43,004 nt of DNA from Candidatus Sulfotelmatobacter sp. Its GTDB lineage: Bacteria; Acidobacteriota; Terriglobia; Terriglobales; Acidobacteriaceae. Each line of letters begins with the position of its first letter. Position 1 is the first letter of the stretch. Positions 35,616 to 43,004 of this stretch are shown in pieces. The stretch is from assembly GCA_030041475.1 (NCBI GenBank), contig JASHNU010000020.1, forward strand, positions 1 through 43,004, written 5' to 3'. Under the pieces are notes generated by a model. The model worked only from the letters and a program-made list of their open reading frames with translations. It was not told where the DNA came from and made no database searches. The position numbers were made by a program, and so were the translations under genes.

Positions 35616-36119
35616 ATGAGCCGTGAACTCCATATCGTGGGCTTTCAGGTGGGACGCGAGACCTACGGCGTGCCCATCACTTCCCTGCACGAAATCGTGC
35701 GGGTGCCGGAGATCACCGCCGTGCCCGACGCGCCCGATTATCTCGAGGGCGTGATCAATCTGCGCGGCAAAATCGTCTCCGTGATGGATTTGCGCAAGCG
35801 CTTCGGGGTGAAGGAGGCGCAGATCAAGAAACACAACCGCATCCTGGTGGTCGAGCATGCGGGAAGGCTGGCCGGGTTGATCGTCGATTCGGCCTCCGAG
35901 GTGCTCAAGATTCCCGCCGATGCCGTCGAGCCTCCGCCAGCGGTTTTTCAGGAAGGCGGCCTGAACTGTGTGACCGGCCTCGGAAAAGTCTCAGGACGGC
36001 TGGTAGTGCTGCTCGAGATGAGCAAACTGCTCGCTCCCGGCAGCCTGCAGGCGAAGAATGAAAACGGGGAGAAAAAAGCCGCAGCAAAGAGTGAAGCGCG
36101 CGGCGCGGCGGCCAAGTAG
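35616..36119 (+). CDS. cheW: CheW coupling protein
   Basis: 167 residues. The CheW double-barrel pattern 'FQVGRETYGVPITSLHEIVRVPEITAVPDAPDYLEGVINLRGKIVSVMDLRKRF' is unmistakable, followed by 'RILVVEHAGRLAGLIVDSASEVL'. It bridges receptor tips and CheA. The last ~20 residues form an Ala/Lys-rich tail ('NGEKKAAAKSEARGAAAK') that is not part of the fold. The ribosome site is weak. It lies 31 nt after the receptor gene and 50 nt before cheR. Confidence 0.95.
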   Translation: MSRELHIVGFQVGRETYGVPITSLHEIVRVPEITAVPDAPDYLEGVINLRGKIVSVMDLRKRFGVKEAQIKKHNRILVVEHAGRLAGLIVDSASEVLKIPADAVEPPPAVFQEGGLNCVTGLGKVSGRLVVLLEMSKLLAPGSLQAKNENGEKKAAAKSEARGAAAK

Positions 36120-36169
36120 TGATTTGTGGCTTGGGGTTCTGAACTTAGCGTGAAGACAGAGAACAACGC

Positions 36170-37081
36170 ATGAGCTCATTCGGGGCAGCACCTGCTCCCA
36201 TACTGACGGAAGCGGAACTGAAGCTGTTGCAGGCGCTGGTCTACCAGGAGTGCGGCATGCACTTCGACGAGCGGCGGACACATTTCCTCCAGGATCGACT
36301 GCTGCGCCGGCTGAAGGAATGCCGAGTCGATTCCTTTTACGCCTACTACCGGCTGCTCATCAGCCAGCAAGGCAAGGACGAACTGGCCAAGCTGCTCGAA
36401 AACCTGACGGTCAACGAGACTAGCTTCTTCCGTCACAAGGCCCAGTTAGATCTGTTTCAGAAGTTCGTACTGGAAGAATTGTTCAAGCAGAAGAGCGCGC
36501 GCCGGGAATACTCGATCCGCATCTGGAGCGCTGGCTGCTCCACCGGGCAGGAAGCATACACGCTGGCCATGCTGGTGACCGATGCGCTGGCCTACTACTA
36601 CCTGCGCAACCCGCTGCCCATGGAACTGCCGCTGCCGAAGCCGCTGATTCCGCCGCCGTGGCGGGTGGAGATTCTGGCCAGCGACATCAGTTATTCCGTG
36701 CTGCGTCACGGGCAGGAAGGCGCCTATAGCGAGCACCAGATGGCAACGGTCGACTACGGCTACCGCCTGCGCTATTTCGACAAGGTCGGCGAACGCTATG
36801 CCGTCAAGAAGGCACTGAAAGAGATGGTGCACTTCGACTTTCACAACCTGAAGACGGAATACCTGCCGCAGCGCAACGACGTCATTTTCTGCCGCAACGT
36901 CATGATGTATTTCGACGAGGCGGAGCAAAAGCGGCTGATCGAAAAGTTTTACCGCTGTCTGAATACCAACGGATTTCTGTTCGTGGGGCACGCCGAGAGC
37001 CTGCTCGGCATTACCAAGAAATTCCAGATGCTGCACAAGGACAGCGGCACAGCATACCAGCGAGTGGAGGTCAGGGATTAA
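36170..37081 (+). CDS. cheR: CheR chemoreceptor methyltransferase
   Basis: 303 residues. The N-terminal helical CheR domain ('LVYQECGMHFDERRTHFLQDRLLRRLKE') precedes 'NETSFFRHKAQLDLF', the SAM motif 'RIWSAGCSTGQEAYTLAM' (near 117), 'ILASDISYSVLRHGQEGAYSE' and 'VIFCRNVMMYFDEAEQKRLIEKFYRCL'. All catalytic landmarks are conserved, unlike the accessory CheR at 22744. There is no TPR or receptor-tether-binding extension. Inside the chemosensory operon it should methylate the receptor at 33605, opposed by CheB. The stop is only 4 nt before the cheA ATG. Confidence 0.95.
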   Translation: MSSFGAAPAPILTEAELKLLQALVYQECGMHFDERRTHFLQDRLLRRLKECRVDSFYAYYRLLISQQGKDELAKLLENLTVNETSFFRHKAQLDLFQKFVLEELFKQKSARREYSIRIWSAGCSTGQEAYTLAMLVTDALAYYYLRNPLPMELPLPKPLIPPPWRVEILASDISYSVLRHGQEGAYSEHQMATVDYGYRLRYFDKVGERYAVKKALKEMVHFDFHNLKTEYLPQRNDVIFCRNVMMYFDEAEQKRLIEKFYRCLNTNGFLFVGHAESLLGITKKFQMLHKDSGTAYQRVEVRD

Positions 37082-37085
37082 CGGC

Positions 37086-39275
37086 ATGACGAATTCCCCC
37101 GATGAGCGCGGCGCGGAACTGCGGGAGCTCTTCTTTGAGACTTCGCAGGAACTGCTGCAGACGCTGAATGACGACGCCCTGCGGCTCGAGAAGAAGCCGG
37201 GCGACGAGGAAATCGTGCGCGGCATCCGGCGCACAGCGCATACGCTGAAGGGCGACTCGGCCGCCTGCGGGCTGCGCGAGCTGAGCGAACTGGCGCACAA
37301 GTTCGAGGACGCGCTTTCGCTCGAGGGCGCGGCGGCGCAGACGGCTGTCTCGGAAATCGCCTTCGAGGCTGCCGATGTCTTCGCCGAAATGATCACCGCC
37401 TACCGCACCGGCGGCAAGCTGCCGGCAACCAAGGCGCTGAGCAAGAAAATTCAAGACCTGACCGCGGCTCCAGCAGTCAAGAAGACGCGGCGGGGCACGA
37501 AAGCCGACGGTACCTCTTCTGCCCGATCTTCGGCAAAGTCCGCCGACTGGACCGAATACGAAAAACTGGCCATGGCGAAGGCGCAAGCGGAAGGCTTGGC
37601 CGTGTATCACGTCGTAGCCAAGATTGATCCGCATTGCGCCATGCCCATTGCGGGGCGGCAACTGATCCAGAATGCACTCGCCGGCCTAGGCCAGGTTTTG
37701 GCCCTGCGTCCTGACGCCAAGTCTCCCGCGGCTGCCAAACAAGTCGAGTTCGTGCTGGCCACTGGGCAGGCTCCCGAGCAAATCGCAGCAAAAGGACGCA
37801 TTCCGACCATTGCCGAAGAAGTTACCGTGGAGTTGATGCTGGAGCCGAATCCGGCTCCGAAGGGGGCGGGTGAAAGTGGAAACGCCGCCTCTGATGGCAG
37901 CAATACTTCCGACGGCGCCAGCGCTGCTGAAACTCTGACTGCTCCCGCCTCGTCTCCTTCCGCCACCCCCGCAACGCATGTCGCGCAGGAGAACCTATTG
38001 CGCGTGGAAGCCGGTCGCATCGACAGCGTCCTGAATCTCGTCGGCGAGCTCATTATCGGCAAGTCCATGCTGCAGCAGGCGCTGAATGAATTTGGGAAGC
38101 GTTATCCAAAAGACTTGCTGCGCGGCAAGTTCACCGACGCTATGGCCTTTCAGGCGCGTGTGCTGAATGACCTGCAGCGCTCGGTGATGAAAATTCGCAT
38201 GGTGCCGGTTGACCAGCTGTTCCGGCGCTTCCCGCGCATGGTGCGCGACGTCGCCCGCCAGTGCGGGCGCGACGTCGAGCTGGTGGTCAGCGGGCACGAT
38301 ACCGATCTCGACAAGGGCATTCTCGACGCCATCGCCGAGCCACTCACGCACCTGGTCCGCAACGCGGTGAGCCACGGGATTGAGCCTCCCGAAGAACGCC
38401 GCACAGCGGGCAAGGCCACTCAGGGCATCGTGAAGCTCAACGCCTATCACCAGGGTAACCAGGTCGTTGTGGAAGTTTCCGACGACGGCCGCGGCATCGA
38501 TGCGAAGAAAATCCGCGCCAAGGCCATCGAACTGGGCTTGACTACGCCCGAAGAAGCCGCGCGCCTGAGCGACACCGAGACTCTGGATTTCATCTTCCGC
38601 CCTGGCTTCAGCACGGCGGAGCAGGTCACGGAAGTTTCCGGCCGCGGCGTGGGGATGGATGTCGTGCAAAGCGTGCTGCACCGCCTGAAGGCCACCGTCA
38701 GCGTAGAGACGCGGTTGGGACAGGGCACCACGTTCCGCCTGAAGCTGCCGCTTACGCTTGCCATCATCAAAGCACTGCTGTTCTGGGTGGAGCAGCGGCT
38801 CTATGCGATTCCATTGAACGCAGTCCTCGAGATCTCGCGCACCTTTGAGGGCGAAGTGCACCAGGTCGATAACTACGAGGTCCTGCAGCTGCGCAATCAG
38901 GTGTTGCCGCTGCTGCGGCTTGGCCGCCCGGCAGTCGACGGCGACGGCAAGGCCAAGCTCTTCGTCCTCGTCATTCTGGTGGGCGAGCGGAAGTATGGAT
39001 TGATCGTCGACGCGCTGGAAGGCGAAGAAGAACTGGTGATCAAGGCTCTCGATGACCAGACTTTCTCGACCGACCTGGTTTCCGGCGCCTCAATCCTCGG
39101 CGATGGGCGCGTGGTGCTGATCCTCAACCTGCCGGCGGTGGTCGAGCATGTGGCCAAGTCCCGCCCCGAGCAAGCCGGGCAAACCAGCGCGGGCCTGCTG
39201 ATGACTCACACGGACCGCATGCGCCTGGCCCTGACGATGAGCAATATGACGACGACTACGGGAGGCGAGGCATGA
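37086..39275 (+). CDS. cheA: CheA chemotaxis histidine kinase
   Basis: 729 residues. P1 Hpt has phospho-His52 in 'RRTAHTLKGDSAACG'. A P2-like region covers about 155-265, then an Ala/Ser/Pro-rich linker. P3 dimerisation is 'RVEAGRIDSVLNLVGELIIGKSML' near 306. The P4 ATPase has the N box 'LTHLVRNAVSHGIE' and G boxes 'DDGRGID' and 'GRGVGMDVV'. The P5 CheW-like regulatory domain runs from 'LAIIKALLFWVEQRLYAIPLNAVLE'. No receiver is fused at the end. It phosphorylates CheY and CheB under receptor control. The stop overlaps the cheB start by 4 nt (ATGA). Confidence 0.97.
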   Translation: MTNSPDERGAELRELFFETSQELLQTLNDDALRLEKKPGDEEIVRGIRRTAHTLKGDSAACGLRELSELAHKFEDALSLEGAAAQTAVSEIAFEAADVFAEMITAYRTGGKLPATKALSKKIQDLTAAPAVKKTRRGTKADGTSSARSSAKSADWTEYEKLAMAKAQAEGLAVYHVVAKIDPHCAMPIAGRQLIQNALAGLGQVLALRPDAKSPAAAKQVEFVLATGQAPEQIAAKGRIPTIAEEVTVELMLEPNPAPKGAGESGNAASDGSNTSDGASAAETLTAPASSPSATPATHVAQENLLRVEAGRIDSVLNLVGELIIGKSMLQQALNEFGKRYPKDLLRGKFTDAMAFQARVLNDLQRSVMKIRMVPVDQLFRRFPRMVRDVARQCGRDVELVVSGHDTDLDKGILDAIAEPLTHLVRNAVSHGIEPPEERRTAGKATQGIVKLNAYHQGNQVVVEVSDDGRGIDAKKIRAKAIELGLTTPEEAARLSDTETLDFIFRPGFSTAEQVTEVSGRGVGMDVVQSVLHRLKATVSVETRLGQGTTFRLKLPLTLAIIKALLFWVEQRLYAIPLNAVLEISRTFEGEVHQVDNYEVLQLRNQVLPLLRLGRPAVDGDGKAKLFVLVILVGERKYGLIVDALEGEEELVIKALDDQTFSTDLVSGASILGDGRVVLILNLPAVVEHVAKSRPEQAGQTSAGLLMTHTDRMRLALTMSNMTTTTGGEA

Positions 39276-40363
39276 AGAAAACCGTGCGCGTTCTCGTGGT
39301 CGACGACTCGGCGCTCATGCGCAAGCTGATCCCGCAGATGTTGGCTTACGACGAGTCCATCGAAGTGGTGGGTACTGCGATGGATGGCAGTTTCTGCCTG
39401 AAAAAAATTGAAGAACTGAAGCCCGACGTGGTTACGCTCGACCTGGAAATGCCGGGCATGAACGGCATCGACACGCTGAAGGAAATCATGCGGCGTGATC
39501 CCGTGCCGGTGATCGTGGTCAGCTCGCATTCGACCGAAGGCGCCACAGTCACGATGAAGGCCCTGGGGCTGGGGGCGTTCGACTTCGTCACTAAGCCCAA
39601 GGACGCTTCCGCCCACATGGCGGAGACGGCCAAGGAACTGATCGCAAAAGTGAAAGCCGCCGCCGATTGCAAGCTGAAGCCACGCGCGTTGCTGGGAACC
39701 CCGGCGAAGCCGGCCAAGGCGCCGGCTCTTTCGGGATCGCCCACCAAGGTCGTGGGCATCGGAGTTTCCACCGGAGGGCCGCAGGCGCTTGAGTATCTGC
39801 TGTCGCAACTGCCGGGAGATTTTCCGGGATCAATCGTCGTGGTGCAGCACATGCCGGACGGATTCACCGACATGTTTGCTCGCCGCCTGGACGAACTGAG
39901 TGCGCTCCGGGTGAAAGAGGCGCAGTCGGGCGACGTGCTGTCCACAGGACGCGTTCTGATTTGCCCCGGGAATCGCCATATGAAGGTCAAGCGCCTGCCA
40001 TTAGGTGACGTCGTCGTGCTCAGCGATGAGGCGCGAGTGAACGGGCATCGTCCCAGCGCCGATGTGCTCTTGCGGAGCCTTGGTGAGGAATTCAAGAACC
40101 AGGCTGTCGGCCTGCTGATGACAGGCATGGGCGACGACGGCGCCGAAGGGCTAGGCGCGGTAAAGCGGGAAGGCGGCATGACCATCGCTCAAAGCGAGAG
40201 TTCGTGCGTAGTGTACGGCATGCCGAAAGCGGCGATCGATCGCGGCTATGCGATCCGGGTGGTCCCGCTCGATGTAATGTCGGCGACGCTGCAGGCGCTT
40301 TGCGGACGCAATGCGGGACCGGATCCCGGCGCGAGCGGCCGGGCAGTGCGCGCCGGAAACTAG
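39272..40363 (+). CDS. cheB: CheB receptor methylesterase/deamidase
   Basis: 363 residues. The receiver is about 5-120 with phospho-Asp57 ('VVTLDLEMPGMNG'), then a linker, then the methylesterase domain with the catalytic triad Ser166 ('GVSTGGP'), His193 ('VVQHMPDGF') and an Asp at about 288-289 ('MTGMGDDG'). Phosphorylation by CheA releases the catalytic site to demethylate receptors. ATG 39272 overlaps the cheA stop and has GGAGGCGAGG upstream. It is fifth of the Che proteins in the operon and closely coupled to cheA. Confidence 0.97.
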   Translation: MKKTVRVLVVDDSALMRKLIPQMLAYDESIEVVGTAMDGSFCLKKIEELKPDVVTLDLEMPGMNGIDTLKEIMRRDPVPVIVVSSHSTEGATVTMKALGLGAFDFVTKPKDASAHMAETAKELIAKVKAAADCKLKPRALLGTPAKPAKAPALSGSPTKVVGIGVSTGGPQALEYLLSQLPGDFPGSIVVVQHMPDGFTDMFARRLDELSALRVKEAQSGDVLSTGRVLICPGNRHMKVKRLPLGDVVVLSDEARVNGHRPSADVLLRSLGEEFKNQAVGLLMTGMGDDGAEGLGAVKREGGMTIAQSESSCVVYGMPKAAIDRGYAIRVVPLDVMSATLQALCGRNAGPDPGASGRAVRAGN

Positions 40364-40398
40364 ATTTGTTTTGAACTGGTTTGTATTGAATAAGATCG

Positions 40399-40446
40399 GC
40401 CCGGCAAGGCCCATGACCAGCGTGATCTGGTCCGAAGCCGCCGGGC
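40399..40446 (+). promoter_or_regulatory. Structured cheB-cheY intergenic element
   Basis: GCCCGGC (40399-40405) pairs with GCCGGGC (40440-40446), enclosing a 6-bp hairpin GACCAG/CTGGTC (40415-40420 with 40427-40432). It could set separate cheY message levels by pausing, processing or protecting the RNA 3' end. No U-tract is present. Confidence 0.4.
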
Positions 40447-40475
40447 ATGATATGCACTTGAAAGGGGAGGTCTGT

Positions 40476-40916
40476 ATGGAGCAGTTTGCACCAGTGAAAC
40501 GCAGCAAGGACGGGCAGCCGGTCCGCTACCTGATTGTGGACGACTCCGTGTTTGCCCGTAAGAACCTGGCCCGCATGATCGAAACGTTCGGCGGGCAGGT
40601 GGCGGCTGAGGCCGGCGACGGCCTGACCGCCATCAGCGAGTTTGACCGCACGCATCCCGACATCGTGCTCATGGATATCACCATGCCGCAGATGGAGGGC
40701 ATCGAGGCGGCCGAACGGATCGTGCAGCAGCACCCGGAAGCGCGCGTGGTCATGGTTTCCTCGGTCGGCTACCAGGAAAACATTGTGGCCGCGTTGCAGC
40801 GCGGAGCCCGGCATTTCGTGCAGAAGCCGGTCAAGCCGGAAGTGCTATACGAAGTGATCAAGTACGTGCTGGGCGAAGATGGAGCGGTGGCCGGCGCAGC
40901 CGGCGCGGGAGTCTAA
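40476..40916 (+). CDS. cheY: CheY-type response regulator
   Basis: 146 residues from ATG 40476, preceded by AAGGGGAGG at about 5 nt. An upstream in-frame extension overlapping cheB is rejected. Receiver landmarks are the acidic pair 'IVDDS' (21-23), phospho-Asp67 ('VLMDITMP'), switch 'VVMVSSVGYQ', and Lys in 'VQKPVKPE'. Ten extra residues precede the domain, and a Gly/Ala-rich tail follows. It is the diffusible output of CheA, acting on a flagellar motor or another device; no motility genes are in the window, so the output is open. It is followed 5 nt later by cheX. Confidence 0.93.
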   Translation: MEQFAPVKRSKDGQPVRYLIVDDSVFARKNLARMIETFGGQVAAEAGDGLTAISEFDRTHPDIVLMDITMPQMEGIEAAERIVQQHPEARVVMVSSVGYQENIVAALQRGARHFVQKPVKPEVLYEVIKYVLGEDGAVAGAAGAGV

Positions 40917-40921
40917 CGCCA

Positions 40922-41419
40922 ATGAAGATGGAACTGATCCAGCCTTTCATCAACGCGGCTGACGCCGTGTTGTCGCAAGGACTGCAGGGCCCCACACGGG
41001 TGATCAACCTCACCATGGAGGAGGAAGCGTATCGCCGCAAAGGCGTCGCCGGGCTAATTGCGCTCACGGGCGATATCGAGGGCAGGATCGTGCTCGATCT
41101 CGAACCGCAGACCGCGGTGAAGGTCGCCAGCCACTACGCCGGCGCCGAACTGCCCGAGTCCGACACACTGGTGAAAGAAACCATCTTCGAACTGGCTAAC
41201 CAGGTCGTGGGCAACGCCATCTCGGCGCTCAACGATCAGGGCTTTCATTTCCGCGTGCATCCCCCGCTCCTGCTCACCGCCCACGAGGGCGACAAGACCA
41301 GCGAAGACACGGAAGCGTTGATGATTTGTTTTGAGACCTCCCTGGGCAACGTCTTCATGAACGTCGCGCTGCGCTACAACCGCAAACGCCTGGCCGATCA
41401 CGCGGCCATGGGAGCGTAG
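40922..41419 (+). CDS. cheX: CheX-type CheY-P phosphatase
   Basis: 165 residues. 'ETIFELANQVVGNAISAL' carries the E-x-x-N catalytic pair (Glu90, Asn93) of the CheC/CheX/FliY phosphatases, and 'FETSLGNVFMNVALRYN' matches the CheX C-terminal sheet. With a single E-x-x-N motif it fits CheX rather than the two-site CheC. It should hydrolyse CheY-P and so end the response. ATG 40922 follows GGGAG about 10 nt upstream, 5 nt after the cheY stop. It is the last gene of the operon. Confidence 0.88.
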   Translation: MKMELIQPFINAADAVLSQGLQGPTRVINLTMEEEAYRRKGVAGLIALTGDIEGRIVLDLEPQTAVKVASHYAGAELPESDTLVKETIFELANQVVGNAISALNDQGFHFRVHPPLLLTAHEGDKTSEDTEALMICFETSLGNVFMNVALRYNRKRLADHAAMGA

Positions 41420-41552
41420 GGACAGGGCACGCAAGGATCAGCGCGACTTCAGCCATCACCGTCTCGGTACTGTCCTAACGGCACCACACCATCTCGGGTA
41501 GTGGGCTACTTTACCCCATCTCGGAATCACATTTCTGCGCTCCTTGCGGCGT

Positions 41553-41558
41553 TATAAT
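41553..41558 (+). promoter_or_regulatory. fumC: fumC promoter -10 box
   Basis: A perfect TATAAT lies 42 nt before the fumC ATG. No strong -35 is seen at the normal distance. Two direct copies of CCATCTCGG (41489-41497 and 41516-41524) precede it and could be activator half-sites. Confidence 0.5.
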
Positions 41559-41599
41559 CTCCGGTTGCATTCATTTCTCCGCCCACTCTAGGAGCCGTT

Positions 41600-43004
41600 A
41601 TGTCTACTCTTACTGAATCTGCATCCACCGAAGCTGAACTCGCGACCAAGCCGACTGTGAAGACCCGCATCGAATCCGACAGCATGGGGAAGATCGAGGT
41701 CCCCGCGAATGTTTATTGGGGGGCGCAGACCCAGCGTTCTCTTTTGCATTTCAACATTGGCCGCGATACCATGCCGCCCGAACTGATTCGCGCCTTCGGC
41801 ACTCTGAAGAAAGCCTGTGCGCTGGTGAATCAGGATCTGGGCAAGCTGCCTGCCGACAAAGCCAAGCTCATCGTGCAAGCCGCTGACGAAGTCATCTCCG
41901 GCAGGCTGAACGACCAGTTTCCGCTGCGCATCTGGCAGACTGGCTCGGGCACGCAGACCAATATGAACGTGAACGAGGTCATCTCGAACCGCGCGATCGA
42001 AATTGCCGGCGGCGAGATGGGATCGAAGAAACCGATCCATCCCAACGATCACGTGAACATGTCGCAGTCGTCGAACGACACATTTCCGGCGGCCATGCAC
42101 ATTGCCGCAGCCGATCGTGTGAAGAACGCTCTGATCCCCGCGATCAAGACCGTGCACGATGCGATTCGCGCCAAGGCAAAAGAATTTAACGACATCGTCA
42201 AGATCGGGCGCACGCACTTGCAGGATGCCGTGCCTCTGACTATCGGCCAGGAATTCGGCGGATGGGCCAGCCTGCTGGAACGCGATATCAAGCGGCTGGA
42301 GCAGGCGCTGGAGGGACTCTACGATCTCGCCATCGGCGGAACAGCCGTAGGCACGGGACTGAACACGCATCCCGAATTTGCCGAGCGCGCGGCAAGAAAA
42401 ATCGCCGAACTCACGGGACTTCCCTTCCGCTCGCACGGCAACAAGTTCGCAGCGCTTTCAGCGCACGATGAAATCGTGTTTGCGCAGGGTGCCATGGAGA
42501 CACTGGCCGCGTCGCTCATGAAAATTTCGAACGACATCCGCTGGCTGGCTTCCGGGCCGCGCTGCGGGCTGGGCGAGTTGACTATCCCCGAGAACGAACC
42601 GGGCTCCTCGATCATGCCGGGCAAAGTGAATCCCACGCAGTGCGAGGCCATGACCATGGTGTGCGTGCAGGTGCACGGCGCGACCGCAGCCGTCGGCTTC
42701 GCCGGCTCGCAGGGCAACTTCGAGCTCAACGTGTACAAGCCGGTGATGATCTACAACTTCCTGCACTCGGTTACGCTGATCACCGACGCCTGTCACGGCT
42801 ACGTCGAATACATGCTCAAGGGAATTGAAGTGGATCGAGCGAAAATCGACTGGTATGTGAAGAATTCGCTCATGCTGGTCACGGCGCTGGCCCCGAAGGT
42901 GGGATACGACAAGGCCGCGCAGATCGCACACACGGCACACGTGGAGCATTCCAGCCTGCGTGAGGCCGCGCTGAAGTTGGGATATCTTACGGGCGAGGAG
43001 TTCG
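41600..43004 (+). CDS. fumC: Class II fumarate hydratase (3' end cut by window)
   Basis: The frame runs from ATG 41600 (AGGAG about 6 nt upstream) to the right edge, 468 codons, so only the last few residues can be missing. An N-terminal extension of about 20 residues ('[17 protein letters not shown]') precedes the conserved '[25 protein letters not shown]'. Active-site motifs are '[18 protein letters not shown]', 'SQSSNDTFP', '[12 protein letters not shown]' and the family signature '[13 protein letters not shown]'. It is an iron-free homotetramer that interconverts fumarate and malate in the TCA cycle. The long match and the signature separate it from aspartase and argininosuccinate lyase. 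Confidence 0.96.
   Translation, partial: MSTLTESASTEAELATKPTVKTRIESDSMGKIEVPANVYWGAQTQRSLLHFNIGRDTMPPELIRAFGTLKKACALVNQDLGKLPADKAKLIVQAADEVISGRLNDQFPLRIWQTGSGTQTNMNVNEVISNRAIEIAGGEMGSKKPIHPNDHVNMSQSSNDTFPAAMHIAAADRVKNALIPAIKTVHDAIRAKAKEFNDIVKIGRTHLQDAVPLTIGQEFGGWASLLERDIKRLEQALEGLYDLAIGGTAVGTGLNTHPEFAERAARKIAELTGLPFRSHGNKFAALSAHDEIVFAQGAMETLAASLMKISNDIRWLASGPRCGLGELTIPENEPGSSIMPGKVNPTQCEAMTMVCVQVHGATAAVGFAGSQGNFELNVYKPVMIYNFLHSVTLITDACHGYVEYMLKGIEVDRAKIDWYVKNSLMLVTALAPKVGYDKAAQIAHTAHVEHSSLREAALKLGYLTGEEF

Noticed and set aside
40311-40475. N-terminal extension of CheY overlapping cheB
   Set aside because: It would read through cheB and a structured gap; the AAGGGGAGG site marks ATG 40476.
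1-43004. CRISPR array, rRNA, tRNA, transposase or prophage genes
   Set aside because: No regularly spaced repeats, cloverleaf sequences, or integrase/transposase motifs were recognised on either strand.

Overview
The window is a GC-rich bacterial chromosome segment (roughly 60% GC by eye). It most resembles an Acidobacteriota (Terriglobia/Koribacter-like) genome. That assignment is an inference from gene style: a fused alpha/beta 2-oxoacid dehydrogenase E1, an HExxH-plus-TPR secreted protein, several secreted or membrane proteins of unknown function, many sigma-54-type regulators, and interspersed short palindromic repeats such as the one just upstream of uvrB. No rRNA, tRNA, transposase, prophage or CRISPR array was found.

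Left part (1-10 kb): the C-terminal half of a YyaL-type thioredoxin-domain protein, a tiny secreted peptide, a polytopic membrane protein, a long-hairpin element (2908-3054), a CBS-pair protein, a DUF58 protein, an AqpZ-type aquaporin, two less GC-rich orphan genes, and a fused E1 (alpha+beta) dehydrogenase. Middle part (10-23 kb): a flavin-dependent halogenase-like enzyme followed by a cytochrome P450; a compact arsenic operon (arsR-arsM-arsC-aqpS-like, minus strand); a Gph-type phosphatase coupled to a transglutaminase-like protein; a PilZ protein; a LolA-like secreted protein; a frameshifted HExxH/TPR protein; and uvrB.

Right part (22.7-41.4 kb) is a sensory island and the most interesting region. 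A leftward operon encodes a PilZ-like protein, a protein with a long Ala/Lys/Pro tail, a receiver-like protein with a kinase-type H-box but no ATPase domain, and a CheR. Next comes a leftward three-gene operon with 4-nt overlaps: a 1289-residue soluble GAF/PAS histidine kinase, a single-domain response regulator and an NtrC-family sigma-54 activator. Divergent from it is a rightward chemosensory operon: TonB-C-terminal protein, MCP, CheW, CheR, CheA, CheB, CheY, CheX. I find three GG-N10-GC (sigma-54, -24/-12) promoter candidates placed correctly before the first genes of these three operons. I also find a shared inverted repeat, GTCTCA-N3-TGAGAM, with an extra half-site in exactly the two control regions that serve them. 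The inferred system is a kinase/NtrC pair that controls its own synthesis, a complete chemosensory array and an accessory PilZ/CheR module.

The window ends in a class II fumarase gene (fumC) that is nearly complete. All coordinates and motifs were read by hand from the sequence. Family names rest on recognised motifs, not on database searches.
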